NCBI GenBank assembly: GCA_016795365.1
Contig: JAEUHN010000017.1
Location: 186,001-250,000, forward strand
Reading direction: 5' to 3'
From: Verrucomicrobiaceae bacterium
Lineage (GTDB): Bacteria; Verrucomicrobiota; Verrucomicrobiia; Verrucomicrobiales; Verrucomicrobiaceae
Length of the DNA: 64,000 nucleotides
The translations under genes were made by a program, and so were the position numbers. Shown here piece after piece: positions 24,488 to 33,090 of the stretch. The notes under the pieces are model-generated. The model searched no databases and was not told the DNA's origin. It saw only the letters and a list, made by a program, of their open reading frames with translations. Position 1 is the first letter of the stretch; the number at the start of each line of letters is the position of its first letter.

Positions 24488-26503
24488 TCACGGCGGCAGC
24501 ACCGAGATGAGCAGCTGCTGCACGTTGCCATCAAACGGCGTGCTGTTGGGGAACAGCTTCGTCTTCAGCGGACCAAAGCTCTCGCCTGCCTGAAGGCCGA
24601 CGCCGGGTTGCATGGGGAAGCCGCCAGCGAAGGGCGCGGCATCGACGATCTCGCCCACACCGGGCACGGCCAGCGACATCGTGCCATTGCCAGGAATCAG
24701 CGCGCGCACCACGGTGGGTCCGGCTTCTAGCGGCTCGACCGCGATGGCACTGCGCTGGCCATTGATGAAGAGCGACAACGTGGGCGCACCCGCGACGAGA
24801 TGCAGTGCCCAGCCGTTCTGATCACTGCCCTGCGAGACGAGCGTGCTGTCCTGATCGACCGCAGGCGTGTAGTCGAAGCGCGTGATGATCGACAAGCCGC
24901 GACCTGTGATCTGTGGTGAAGCGTTCGCAGGCAATTCGTCACCGGGCTGGAGGAAGTAGTTCGCGCCGCCATCGGCGCTCGCGATGGGACCGAGCTGCTC
25001 GACGCTGCGATGCGCACTGTGCCACTCCGTTGGAAAGAAGGCGGCGAGCGATTGCTTCAGCGCTGCGTGCTCGGGCTTGGCGGCGAGATTGGTCCACTCG
25101 TTCGGATCGGTGGCGTGATCGTAGAGTTCCTCGCTCTTGTCGGCATAGCGAATGTAGCGCCATTGATCCGTGCGCGCGCTGTAGCTCACTCGCGCCTCGC
25201 CACCCATCGTGGTGATCGCGGGATGCGTGCGCTTGGTGGCAGGGGCCTGCAACAGCGGCAGCAGGCTCTCGCCGTCGAGGTGCTCGGGCTGCTTGAGCTT
25301 CGCGAGATCGCAGAGCGTGGGATACACATCGATCAAGCTGACGGGCTCAGCGCTGACGCTGTCGGGCTGCGTGACGCCGGGCGCATAGATGGTGAGCGGC
25401 ACATGCGTCGCGCGTTCCCAGAGCTTGCCTTTGTGCCACATCTGCTTCTCGCCGAGATACCATCCGTGATCGCTGGTGAGGCAGATGATCGTGTTCTTCG
25501 CGGCAGGCGAGCGCTCCACGGCATCGAGCAGCTTGCCCAACTGCGCATCGGCAAAGGTGATGCATGCGAGATAAGCACGCACGGCATTGGCCCAGAGGTT
25601 GTTGGCGACAATTTGCTGATGGTAGTTCTCGCCGCCGCTGAGATGGCCTTTGGCAAAGGCTGGCACGTCGTCCAGGCCGTTGGCCTTCACCTCGGGCAGC
25701 TTCACTTCGTTCAACGGACGCTCGTCGAAGTAGGCTTTCGGTGCATACCAGGGCGAATGCGGTTTGTAGAGTCCCACCGCGAGGAAGAAGGGTTGCTTCG
25801 AGCGATGCTGCTGCACGAAGTCGGACGCCCACGCGACGGTTTGGCCGTCTTCAGTTTGTTCGTTCGTGACATCGATCGGACCCCAGTCCCAGTGCCAAAT
25901 GTTGAGCCCGTTGAAGTTCTGTCCCGTGTGCACCGGTGCCTCGGCGAGCTGCACACCGGGTTGCGGGAAGCGCACATCCCACGCCACATCCTGCTCAAAG
26001 CCGCGCCGTCCACCATGCCATCCGGCGAGTCGCGCCTCGGGTCCGCCATGGTTCGCGTGGAAGATCTTACCGCCCGCGGCAGTCGTGTAGCCCATCGACT
26101 TGAAGAACTCGGGCAGCGTGGGCTTGCCGAGGACGTTGATCGAGCGCCGCCAGTCCTGCTCATTGCCGAAGACACCGCTCGATGCCGGTGCCATGCCAGT
26201 CATCAGCGCCGCGCGCGACGGATTGCACAAGGCATACGTGGTGTGCGCGTTCGTGAACCTCATGCCCAGGCGTGCCAGCCGGTCCATGTTCGGCGTGCGT
26301 GCCTGTGGATGTCCGCCCAACCAGCCAACCCAGTCGTTGAGGTCATCCACGATGATGAAGAGCACGTTCGGCTTGCCTGCCGCGCTTGGCACTTTCACCG
26401 GCATCGCCTTGGGCACCGTGGCGGACTTCTTTTTCTTCGTTGCCGCGACAGCCATGCACGGCGTGAAGAGCACGAGGCAAAGAGCAAGCAGGAGGCGCGG
26501 CAT
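24488..26503 (-). CDS. Exported sulfatase (iduronate-2-sulfatase-like)
   Basis: A protein of 671 residues with a signal peptide (MPRLLLALCLVLFTPCMAVAA), a Lys/Pro-rich linker, and a full type I sulfatase domain: 'VLFIIVDDLNDWVG' (metal ligands D-D), active-site 'CNPSR' whose cysteine is converted to formylglycine, 'GKIFHANHGG', 'SDHGWYLGEKQMWHKG', typical of iduronate-2-sulfatases. The C-terminal 150 residues form an extra beta domain rich in Gly/Pro. It would desulfate sulfated polysaccharides in the periplasm; activation needs a formylglycine-generating enzyme or anSME not seen here. A second sulfatase lies at the right edge of the window. It is divergent from nspC, with a 89-base spacer. 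Confidence 0.88.
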   Translation of the reverse strand: MPRLLLALCLVLFTPCMAVAATKKKKSATVPKAMPVKVPSAAGKPNVLFIIVDDLNDWVGWLGGHPQARTPNMDRLARLGMRFTNAHTTYALCNPSRAALMTGMAPASSGVFGNEQDWRRSINVLGKPTLPEFFKSMGYTTAAGGKIFHANHGGPEARLAGWHGGRRGFEQDVAWDVRFPQPGVQLAEAPVHTGQNFNGLNIWHWDWGPIDVTNEQTEDGQTVAWASDFVQQHRSKQPFFLAVGLYKPHSPWYAPKAYFDERPLNEVKLPEVKANGLDDVPAFAKGHLSGGENYHQQIVANNLWANAVRAYLACITFADAQLGKLLDAVERSPAAKNTIICLTSDHGWYLGEKQMWHKGKLWERATHVPLTIYAPGVTQPDSVSAEPVSLIDVYPTLCDLAKLKQPEHLDGESLLPLLQAPATKRTHPAITTMGGEARVSYSARTDQWRYIRYADKSEELYDHATDPNEWTNLAAKPEHAALKQSLAAFFPTEWHSAHRSVEQLGPIASADGGANYFLQPGDELPANASPQITGRGLSIITRFDYTPAVDQDSTLVSQGSDQNGWALHLVAGAPTLSLFINGQRSAIAVEPLEAGPTVVRALIPGNGTMSLAVPGVGEIVDAAPFAGGFPMQPGVGLQAGESFGPLKTKLFPNSTPFDGNVQQLLISVLPP

Positions 26504-26574
26504 GGCGTCGATGTGAAGCACTGCGCGCCGTCGCGCACAACAGCGAAACTGGATGCCAAACGCGGCGAACCCGC

Positions 26575-26580
26575 TAGCAT
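26575..26580 (+). promoter_or_regulatory. Start-proximal -10 element (TAGCAT) before nspC
   Basis: TAGCAT ends 12 bases before the nspC ATG at 26593. It is identical to the hexamer placed 9 bases before the ATG at 40709. There is no clear -35 at normal spacing. Confidence 0.3.
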
Positions 26581-26592
26581 CGGCGCTCCCCC

Positions 26593-27798
26593 ATGAGCAG
26601 CCACTTCGACGCCGACATCCCCCCGCACGTCTTTGACCAGCCCGCGCCACGCTTCGATCTCGAGCGCGTGCAGACGCCGGCGTATGTGGTCGATCTTGGC
26701 CTGCTGAAGCAAAACCTGGAGAAGCTCGCGATGGTGCAACGCGAGGCCGGCGTGACGATCCTGCTCGCGCTCAAAGGCTTCTCGATGTTCTCCACCTTTG
26801 GCCTGGTGAAACAATACCTTGGTGGCTGCTGCGCGAGTGGTTTGCACGAAGCGCTGCTGGCGCACGAGGAGTTTGGCAAGGAGGTGCACGTGTATGCGCC
26901 CTTCTTCAAAAACGAGGAGATGAAGCAAATCATCCCCATCGCCGACCACATCAGCTTCAACTCGATCGCGCAGTGGAAGAAGTTCCGCCCGATGATCGAA
27001 GCGGCGAAGGCCAAAGGCCATGCGCCATCGCCGGGTCTGCGCGTGAACCCCGAGCACGGCGAGGTGGAAGTCGAACTCTACAACCCGTGCTCACCCGGCT
27101 GCCGTCTCGGCACGCGCGCCGACAGCATCCATCCTGATGATCTCGAAGGGCTCGAAGGCCTGCACTTCCACGCGCTCTGCGAGCAAGGCAGCGATGTGCT
27201 GGAGCGCGTGCTGGGTGCCGTGGAGCAGCGCTTCCCGAAGTTCATCGAGCAGGCAAAGTGGATCAACATGGGCGGCGGTCATCACATCAGCCGCAAGGAC
27301 TACGACGTGGAGCGCCTCATCAAGCTGCTACGCACTTTCAAGCAGCGCTGGGGCAAGGAGCACGTCTATCTCGAACCCGGCGAAGCGATCGCACTCAACA
27401 CTGGCTACCTTATTGCCAGCGTGCAGGACATCGTGCCCAGCGATGTGCCGACCGCCATCCTCGATGTCTCCGCCACCGCTCACATGCCGGACACGCTGGA
27501 GATGCCATATCGTCCGCACATCATTGGTGCCGGCTGGCCGAAGGATTTCCCGCATCGCTACAAGCTCGGTGGTCCGACCTGTCTCGCGGGCGATGTGATC
27601 AACGAATACTCCTTCCCTGAGCCGCTACAGCTCGGGCAGAAGCTGGTCTTCACCGACATGGCGCACTACACGATGGTGAAGACCACGACCTTCAACGGCG
27701 TGCCGCATCCCGACATCGACATCTACGATCCTGAGACGGACGAGCTGCGCGTGGTGCGTCGCTTTGGCTACGAGGACTTCAAGCGGAAGCTCTCGTAG
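26593..27798 (+). CDS. nspC: Carboxynorspermidine/carboxyspermidine decarboxylase
   Basis: A PLP-dependent fold III enzyme of 401 residues. The PLP lysine is K61 in 'LLALKGFSMF'; other family motifs are 'CCASGLHEALLA', 'GLRVNPEHGEVEVELYNPC', 'GLHFHALCEQG', 'WINMGGGHHISR' and 'LEPGEAIAL'. It decarboxylates carboxyspermidine or carboxynorspermidine, the last step of the alternative spermidine pathway. The partner carboxyspermidine dehydrogenase is not adjacent and must be elsewhere. The next gene is convergent 17 bases away, so this gene is probably monocistronic. The ATG 26593 agrees with the length of known NspC proteins. Confidence 0.93.
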   Translation: MSSHFDADIPPHVFDQPAPRFDLERVQTPAYVVDLGLLKQNLEKLAMVQREAGVTILLALKGFSMFSTFGLVKQYLGGCCASGLHEALLAHEEFGKEVHVYAPFFKNEEMKQIIPIADHISFNSIAQWKKFRPMIEAAKAKGHAPSPGLRVNPEHGEVEVELYNPCSPGCRLGTRADSIHPDDLEGLEGLHFHALCEQGSDVLERVLGAVEQRFPKFIEQAKWINMGGGHHISRKDYDVERLIKLLRTFKQRWGKEHVYLEPGEAIALNTGYLIASVQDIVPSDVPTAILDVSATAHMPDTLEMPYRPHIIGAGWPKDFPHRYKLGGPTCLAGDVINEYSFPEPLQLGQKLVFTDMAHYTMVKTTTFNGVPHPDIDIYDPETDELRVVRRFGYEDFKRKLS

Positions 27799-27815
27799 CC
27801 GTCGCTGAGCGAGTT

Positions 27816-28910
27816 TTAGCAGTAGTGCGCGCCCTGCGTTTCGACATACACCGCGTAAATGCTGGTGCTGGCCGCGATGTAGAGACGGTTTCGTTTTACG
27901 CCGCCGAAGCAGAGGTTCGCGCCGATCTCGGGCAGCTTGATCTGGCCGATGAGCGCACCCTCGGGATTGAAGCAATGCACGCCATCGTAGCCATCGCCCA
28001 CCCAGCCGCCGGCGATCCAGATATTGCCGTCGATGTCAGCGCGGATGCCGTCGGCGACGCCGCTGGTTGCGGCTTTGGGATCGATGTTCGTCGTCCCCGA
28101 GAAGCGCTGCCCGAATCCTCGTCCCTGAGCATCAGTTCCCAGTGCCCACCCCTTGTTCATCTCCACAAACACCTTCCCATTCTCCAGCGTCTTCTCGTCC
28201 TTCACATCGAAGACCATGAGGTTCCGTGGATCGCCCGTGTCGGCGATGTAGAGCTTTTTGTAGTCAGGTGAAAAACACAGGCCGTTGGGCTTGGTGAGGG
28301 CGTCAGTGACCTTCGTGATCTTGCCATCGAGATCCACGCGATAGACCGCCTCTTTGATCTCCAGGGTGCCCTTGTTGCCCTCGTAGTTCATCATGCTGCC
28401 GTAGCCGGGATCGGTGAACCAGATGCTGCCATTCGGATGCACCACCACATCATTGGGCGCGTTGAAAGGTTTGCCCTCGAACTTGTCGGCAATAATGACC
28501 GGCTTGCTGCCGCCCTCGTAGCGCACCACGCGGCGGTTGCCGTGCTCACACGAGAGCTGGCGACCCTGGGGATCAAAGGTGTTTCCGTTGCTGTTCCCGG
28601 CCGGGTTGCGGAAGGTGGAGACGTGACCGTCTTCTTCGAGGCGGCGCATTTGCACGTCATTGGGGATGTCGCTCCAGATGAGATACTTGCCCACGCTGTT
28701 CCAGGCGGTGCCTTCGGCCCAGAGGCAGCCGGTGTGGACGCGCTGGATGGCGGTGTTGCCCAGCTTGTATTTCTTGAAGCTCGGATCGATGGCCACGATG
28801 TCCTCATCCGGGTAGCGAACCGGATTTTGCCCGGACCAGTCGCGAGCAAAGGCGGTGCCGGCAAAGGCGAGTGAGGAGGCGAGGAAGGAGCGGCGGGTGG
28901 TGTCGTTCAT
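27816..28910 (-). CDS. SMP-30/gluconolactonase-like exported protein
   Basis: A protein of 364 residues with a Tat-like signal 'NDTTRRSFLASSLAFAGTAFA' and a six-bladed propeller of the SMP-30/gluconolactonase/LRE type: 'HTGCLWAEGTAWNSVGKYLI', 'SCEHGNRRVVRY', 'NAPNDVVVHPNGSIWFTDPG', 'LTKPNGLCFSPDYKKLYIADTG'. The N-x-P-N-D segment and D-x-G loops are the calcium-binding residues of lactonases in this family. It could hydrolyse sugar lactones in the periplasm. ATG 28910 puts the twin-arginine near the N-terminus; ATG 28919 is also in frame. It is divergent from the MBOAT/SGNH gene, with a palindrome at 28942-28956 between them. Confidence 0.82.
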   Translation of the reverse strand: MNDTTRRSFLASSLAFAGTAFARDWSGQNPVRYPDEDIVAIDPSFKKYKLGNTAIQRVHTGCLWAEGTAWNSVGKYLIWSDIPNDVQMRRLEEDGHVSTFRNPAGNSNGNTFDPQGRQLSCEHGNRRVVRYEGGSKPVIIADKFEGKPFNAPNDVVVHPNGSIWFTDPGYGSMMNYEGNKGTLEIKEAVYRVDLDGKITKVTDALTKPNGLCFSPDYKKLYIADTGDPRNLMVFDVKDEKTLENGKVFVEMNKGWALGTDAQGRGFGQRFSGTTNIDPKAATSGVADGIRADIDGNIWIAGGWVGDGYDGVHCFNPEGALIGQIKLPEIGANLCFGGVKRNRLYIAASTSIYAVYVETQGAHYC

Positions 28911-28941
28911 GGCGGGCATGGTTGTAGTCAGACACGCTGAA

Positions 28942-28956
28942 AAAGGGAATCCCTTT
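28942..28956. promoter_or_regulatory. 15-base palindrome, possible operator
   Basis: AAAGGGAATCCCTTT is a perfect palindrome with one central base (AAAGGGA-A-TCCCTTT). It lies 32 bases upstream of the SMP-30-like start and 79 bases upstream of the divergent MBOAT/SGNH gene, a position suited to a transcription-factor site. No regulator gene is adjacent. Confidence 0.3.
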
Positions 28957-29034
28957 GCGACGAATTTTTCTGGCCGCGCACTGCCGTGCAAAGCTCACAA
29001 TCGCCAAAGGTTTGCGCGGATCGTTCGATAGGAC

Positions 29035-30903
29035 ATGGTGAACGCCCTTCGCTCCATGCCTGCTCCCGTTCCCAAGCCCGTGTCCAAACCCTCCGTCAAG
29101 TCTGCGCCGGAGCCCGTGGTTCCAGCTCCCAAAGGCTATGTCGCACTCACGCTCTTCACCTCCTGGCTGGTCAAGCTGACCTTCCTCGTCTGGTCGCTCG
29201 GTGAGATTTCCACGGTAGCCTTTCACGCGAGCAGCAGTGCGTTGACGCCGTTTTGCGCCTGGCTGGGGCTGCTGGCCTTTGCCTTGCAGGTGTATCTGGT
29301 GGCGAGCAGTTCGTCGGACCTGGTCCGTGGGGTGGCGGTGCTGCGTGGACTGGATGCGCAGGCCGGGCAGATGGAGGTGAGCTATCGGAGTCAAAGTGTG
29401 TCCGAGTTCTGGAATCGCTGCCTCCAGTCGTTCACCAAGTTGAAGCCGGTGGCCTGGATGGCTCCGATGCTGGTGGTGCTCGCATCGTTGCCCTACCTCG
29501 GCATCGGGCTCTCGCAGCTGGCATGGCTGGCGATCATGCTCCTGCTGCTGGTGATCGAGCAGCGCGTGTGCGGTGGCAAGGCCCTGTGGCATCGTCTGCC
29601 GCGAGTGCTGCGGACCTTCCTCACCTTTGCCGTGATCACGGTGAGCTGGGTGTTCTTGCGTTCGGCGAACATGGACCATGCGATGCACTACCTCGGGGCG
29701 CTTGCTGGTCGTTGGGATCTAACGGAATCCGCATTGATCACGGAAGCTCGACTCACCTCGGACTCGAATCTGCTCATCGTCATCATGAGTCTTATCATCG
29801 TCGTGGTGCTGCCTCCCTTGCAGACCCTGATCGAGCCGTTCAAGCGCTGGAAGACAGGGCTCGCGGTCGCCGCCTTGGCCTTGGTGATCATGTCCTTCAC
29901 GCCCCACTGGGCGAGCCTGATGCATCGCGTGATGAAGCGCGGCAGCGAGAGCGTCTTCGCCGGGTATGGCGGCTGGTTGTTCGATGCGCGTGAACTCAAT
30001 GCCCTCAGCGGCTGGGGCGCCTTGCAACCTGAGTTGAGCGCTCCTGGCAAATCGCTGAGCACCGCACCGCAGGGGGTGCTCGACTTTGCCACCAAGCTCA
30101 AAGAACGCGGGGTGCCGCTGCTGCTGATCCCGCTGCCGATGAAGGCGTCCATTTTCACCGAGCACATCACCGGCACCGATCCGGAGTTCAGCGAGGCGCC
30201 GCTCTACCACGACAGCCAGCCCGCGCTCTACGATTTGTTTACCAAGGCAGGCATCGACGTCCAGGACCTCACGCAGGCCATGCTGCAACTCAAGGAACGT
30301 AAGAAGCCCGTCTTCCTGCGGCAGGACTCGCATTGGACTCCTGAGGCCGTGCATGAGCTGGCGAAGCAGATCGCTGCGTATGTGAAAAAGAAGTATCCCG
30401 AGGCGGCCTCCGATCATCCGCTGATCATTGATGCCAAGGCACCCGAAGGACACAGCCTCGGCGATCTGGCGCAGCGGCTGCGACTGACCAGCCCGCTCTC
30501 CTCGTTGAGCCCGGAGACGGCCGTGATGGTGAGCTTCCCTGGCATCGCCAATGATCCCGCCTCGCCGCTGGCCCTGATCGGCGGCAGCGACCTCCGCATC
30601 TACGATGATCCCCAGCTCGGCTTCAGCGACGACGGTCAGGCCCTGCGAGCCAGCTTCGTCCAGCACCTGGCGCTCTACCTTGGCCACCCCATCGATGCCT
30701 ACACGCAACGCGACGGCCATCATCAGTTCGCACGTCGGCTCGACGATGAAGTGCGGGAGAAGAAGCTCGTCATTTGGATCGTGCCTGCGCGCGACCTTCT
30801 GCAACCCGCCGCCTCCTCACTCGAGTGGAAACCCGTGACCTTCAATCCCGAACGCCGTCCGCCTCAGGTGCTCACGCCCATGGTGCCGGGCGCAGGGAAG
30901 TGA
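29035..30903 (+). CDS. Degenerate MBOAT (AlgI C-terminal half) fused to AlgX/AlgJ-like SGNH domain
   Basis: A protein of 622 residues. The N-terminal half is polytopic (segments from about 38, 70, 135, 160, 195, 235 and 280). Residues about 65-235 align to the second half of AlgI-type O-acetyltransferases: 'SVSEFWNRC' corresponds to AlgI SITEFWRRW, and 'ALWHRLPRVLRTFLTF...SWVFLRS' to the conserved last helices. The stretch where AlgI has its Trp-His-Gly and second histidine reads 'ASLPYLGIGLSQLAWLAIM' (near residues 151-169), with no histidine. Residues about 300-620 are an AlgX/AlgJ-like SGNH domain: 'GYGGWLFD', D431-S-H433 in 'RQDSHW', and S518 in 'LIGGSD', so its catalytic set is intact. 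It may modify or deacetylate an exopolysaccharide, consistent with the downstream glycosyltransferase, convergent after one base. ATG 29056 is an alternative start. Confidence 0.72.
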   Translation: MVNALRSMPAPVPKPVSKPSVKSAPEPVVPAPKGYVALTLFTSWLVKLTFLVWSLGEISTVAFHASSSALTPFCAWLGLLAFALQVYLVASSSSDLVRGVAVLRGLDAQAGQMEVSYRSQSVSEFWNRCLQSFTKLKPVAWMAPMLVVLASLPYLGIGLSQLAWLAIMLLLLVIEQRVCGGKALWHRLPRVLRTFLTFAVITVSWVFLRSANMDHAMHYLGALAGRWDLTESALITEARLTSDSNLLIVIMSLIIVVVLPPLQTLIEPFKRWKTGLAVAALALVIMSFTPHWASLMHRVMKRGSESVFAGYGGWLFDARELNALSGWGALQPELSAPGKSLSTAPQGVLDFATKLKERGVPLLLIPLPMKASIFTEHITGTDPEFSEAPLYHDSQPALYDLFTKAGIDVQDLTQAMLQLKERKKPVFLRQDSHWTPEAVHELAKQIAAYVKKKYPEAASDHPLIIDAKAPEGHSLGDLAQRLRLTSPLSSLSPETAVMVSFPGIANDPASPLALIGGSDLRIYDDPQLGFSDDGQALRASFVQHLALYLGHPIDAYTQRDGHHQFARRLDDEVREKKLVIWIVPARDLLQPAASSLEWKPVTFNPERRPPQVLTPMVPGAGK

Positions 30904-30904
30904 A

Positions 30905-32140
30905 TTACGGCTTGGCAGCCTGTGCTTCGGCGCGCGCCTTGGCCTGAGTGATCGCGTCGAAGTAAACGTCTTCCATCTTGGCCACCTGGGCGCTGGCTTC
31001 GAAGTTCTCGCGAACGGAACGCGCGGCCTCGGTGGACAAGGCGGCGAGCTGGGCGGGGTCGGCGAGGAGTTGGAGGATCGCAGCTGCGAGCTGGGCGGGG
31101 CTTTTCTCGGGGACGAGCAGGCCGTCGCGGCCGCTGGTGACGGCCTCGGGGATGCCTCCGTGTTGCGTGGCGACGACGGGGAGGCCGGTGGCCATGGCTT
31201 CGAGCATGGAATTGGGGATGCCTTCCTGGTCGCTCTCCTTGGTCATCTCGCTGGGATGCAAAAACAGATGCGCTCGCTGATACTCGGCGAGGAGCTGCTC
31301 CTGGCTGAGCCAGCCGAGCAGCTCGACATTCGCGGTGAGTCCACGCTTCTCGATCTCCTCGCGCAGCTTCGCCTCCTGCGGGCCGGTGCCGCACAAGAGA
31401 TACTTGGCGCGGGGGTGGTGCTTCACGACTTCCTGCATGGCTTCGAGCGCGGTGAAGAGTCCCTTCTTCGCAATGAGACGACACGCCTGCACCAGACGCC
31501 ATTCGCCATTCGCGGGCGGGGTGCGGACTGCGGCCTGCAGGTGATCCATCGGGATGGGAGTGCGGTTGAGCCGCAGTTTTTCACGCGGGCAGCCGATCTG
31601 CGCTACGCGCTCGAGCAACGACTGGCTGCGCGCCATGACGAACTCGGCGCGGGCGAAGACTTCCTGCATCGCGGCGACGTGCTCGGGTTGGTCCATGTCC
31701 TTGGCGACATCGACGCCGTGGAAGGAGACGACGAAGGGTCCGCCCCACTCCTTGAGCATCGGCAGATAGCCCACGGCCTTGTGACCGTAGTAGGCGTGGA
31801 CGAGGTCCGGCTTGTCAGCGGCGAGCTTGTCGATGAGATCCCACGGATGGCAGGGTCCGATGAACTTGTTGATCTCGACGGGTGGCGGCCACTGCTTGAT
31901 CACATACTTATACCAGAAGCGCTTGAGGAAGTTCCCCTTGGGCCGGTGATGCAGCTTGGTGAGCTTGGTGATGGCGGGGAAGGGGAACATCGCCTCGTTC
32001 TCCAGCCACTGGGCATACACGGTGGTGCGCACGCGCGTGAGCCCCACGATCTGCCGGTAGATGCTCTGCATCTCAGGCTTCAAGTAGGTGCCGCACAGGC
32101 TGATGACGTGCGGTCGCGGATCGGGAGTCTCGTCGGGCAT
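30905..32140 (-). CDS. Glycosyltransferase, GT4-type (GT-B fold)
   Basis: A GT-B glycosyltransferase of 411 residues. The C-terminal half has the GT4 donor-binding pattern: 'LVQACRLIAKKGLFTALEA', 'KYLLCGTGPQEAKLREEI', 'LFLHPSEMTKESDQEGIPNSMLEAMATGLPVVATQHGGIPE' contains the E-x7-E motif (E in QEGIPN and LEAMA). The N-terminal domain has 'VHAYYGHKAVGYLPML' and 'VVSFHGVDVAK'. It probably transfers a sugar from a nucleotide donor to a glycan or glycolipid at the cytoplasmic membrane. ATG 32140 lies 8 bases downstream of TAGAGT with a TTGCGC 18 bases further, supporting this start over longer reading frames. It is divergent from the nitrilase-like gene. Confidence 0.88.
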   Translation of the reverse strand: MPDETPDPRPHVISLCGTYLKPEMQSIYRQIVGLTRVRTTVYAQWLENEAMFPFPAITKLTKLHHRPKGNFLKRFWYKYVIKQWPPPVEINKFIGPCHPWDLIDKLAADKPDLVHAYYGHKAVGYLPMLKEWGGPFVVSFHGVDVAKDMDQPEHVAAMQEVFARAEFVMARSQSLLERVAQIGCPREKLRLNRTPIPMDHLQAAVRTPPANGEWRLVQACRLIAKKGLFTALEAMQEVVKHHPRAKYLLCGTGPQEAKLREEIEKRGLTANVELLGWLSQEQLLAEYQRAHLFLHPSEMTKESDQEGIPNSMLEAMATGLPVVATQHGGIPEAVTSGRDGLLVPEKSPAQLAAAILQLLADPAQLAALSTEAARSVRENFEASAQVAKMEDVYFDAITQAKARAEAQAAKP

Positions 32141-32148
32141 GTGGCGGG

Positions 32149-32178
32149 ACTCTAGCCAGAGAATCGGAGGCCGCGCAA
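32149..32178 (-). promoter_or_regulatory. Predicted promoter TTGCGC-N18-TAGAGT of the glycosyltransferase gene
   Basis: On the minus strand TTGCGC (32173-32178), an 18-base spacer and TAGAGT (32149-32154). The -10 ends 8 bases before the ATG at 32140, implying a leaderless or nearly leaderless mRNA. Confidence 0.45.
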
Positions 32179-32256
32179 CCATTGCCACGGATGGACTTCG
32201 AAGGCATGGCACGCTCAGGCTTGCCATAGGTCTCGTATATGCGGCACACTGCGGAC

Positions 32257-33090
32257 ATGCGTATTGCCCATTGTCAGTTTGAGTCGTGGTGTGGTGAGTT
32301 TGACCACAATCTCCAGCGCGTTGCCGAGGGACTTCAAAAAGCGGAGGAGATGAAGGTGGAGATCATGAGCTTTCCCGAGTGCTTCCTCACCGGCTATCCC
32401 GACACCGAAGAACGCGCTCGCGCTGGCGCCTTCACGGTGAACTCGCCCGAGATGCATCGCGTGCTCGATCTCTCGGCGAGGCACGAGCCCACGCTGATCG
32501 TCGGCTTCAATGAGAAGCGCGGCGACGATCTCTACAACACGGTGGTGGTCGCCCATCGCGGGCATTTGCTCGGCACGTATTCGAAGTGCGCCGCCTACAT
32601 GCGCTTTCACCAGCAGGGCCGCGAGTTCCCGATCTTCGAGCGCAACGGGGTGAAGTTTGGCGTGCTCATCTGTGCGGATGGTGGCTACATCGAACCGGCC
32701 CGCATCCTGGCACTCAAAGGGGCGCGGATCATCTTTGCGCCACACTTCAACTACATCAGCGACAAGGGTCTGATTTCCCATTTCATGAAGGTGCGGGCGG
32801 ATCACAGCGCCCGGGCGAACGAGAACAGCATCTACTTCGTGCGCGGCAACAATGTGGTGCTCGACCCGACAAAGTCTGGCATCACGCGCAACGAAGGCAT
32901 CGGCTACGGCGACAGCTACGTGATGGACCCGCGTGGCGAAATCCTGGCCCGCAGCCAGCGCCAGGTGGAAGACATCGTGGTGTGCGACGTCGATCTCACG
33001 GTGAAGCCCGACATGGCCTGGGGCCTGACGAAGAGCGCCTGGAGCTATCGCGAATTCCACGCGCTGGTGGAGCAGGCGATGAAGAGTTAA
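32257..33090 (+). CDS. Carbon-nitrogen hydrolase (nitrilase superfamily)
   Basis: A cytoplasmic enzyme of 277 residues with the nitrilase-superfamily Glu-Lys-Cys triad: Glu in 'SFPECFLTGYP' (near residue 41), Lys in 'LLGTYSKCAAY', and Cys in 'GVLICADGGYIEPAR' in the nucleophile-elbow position. The family hydrolyses nonpeptide C-N bonds in amides, N-carbamoyl compounds or nitriles; this branch is not specific enough to name a substrate. ATG 32257 (MRIAHCQF) starts the first beta strand as usual. Its stop codon overlaps the stop of the convergent amidohydrolase gene by three bases. Confidence 0.87.
   Translation: MRIAHCQFESWCGEFDHNLQRVAEGLQKAEEMKVEIMSFPECFLTGYPDTEERARAGAFTVNSPEMHRVLDLSARHEPTLIVGFNEKRGDDLYNTVVVAHRGHLLGTYSKCAAYMRFHQQGREFPIFERNGVKFGVLICADGGYIEPARILALKGARIIFAPHFNYISDKGLISHFMKVRADHSARANENSIYFVRGNNVVLDPTKSGITRNEGIGYGDSYVMDPRGEILARSQRQVEDIVVCDVDLTVKPDMAWGLTKSAWSYREFHALVEQAMKS

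Noticed and set aside
25010-26596. A 528-codon plus-strand frame opposite the sulfatase
   Set aside because: The minus-strand frame encodes an intact sulfatase with its CNPSR motif; the plus frame has no recognisable domain.
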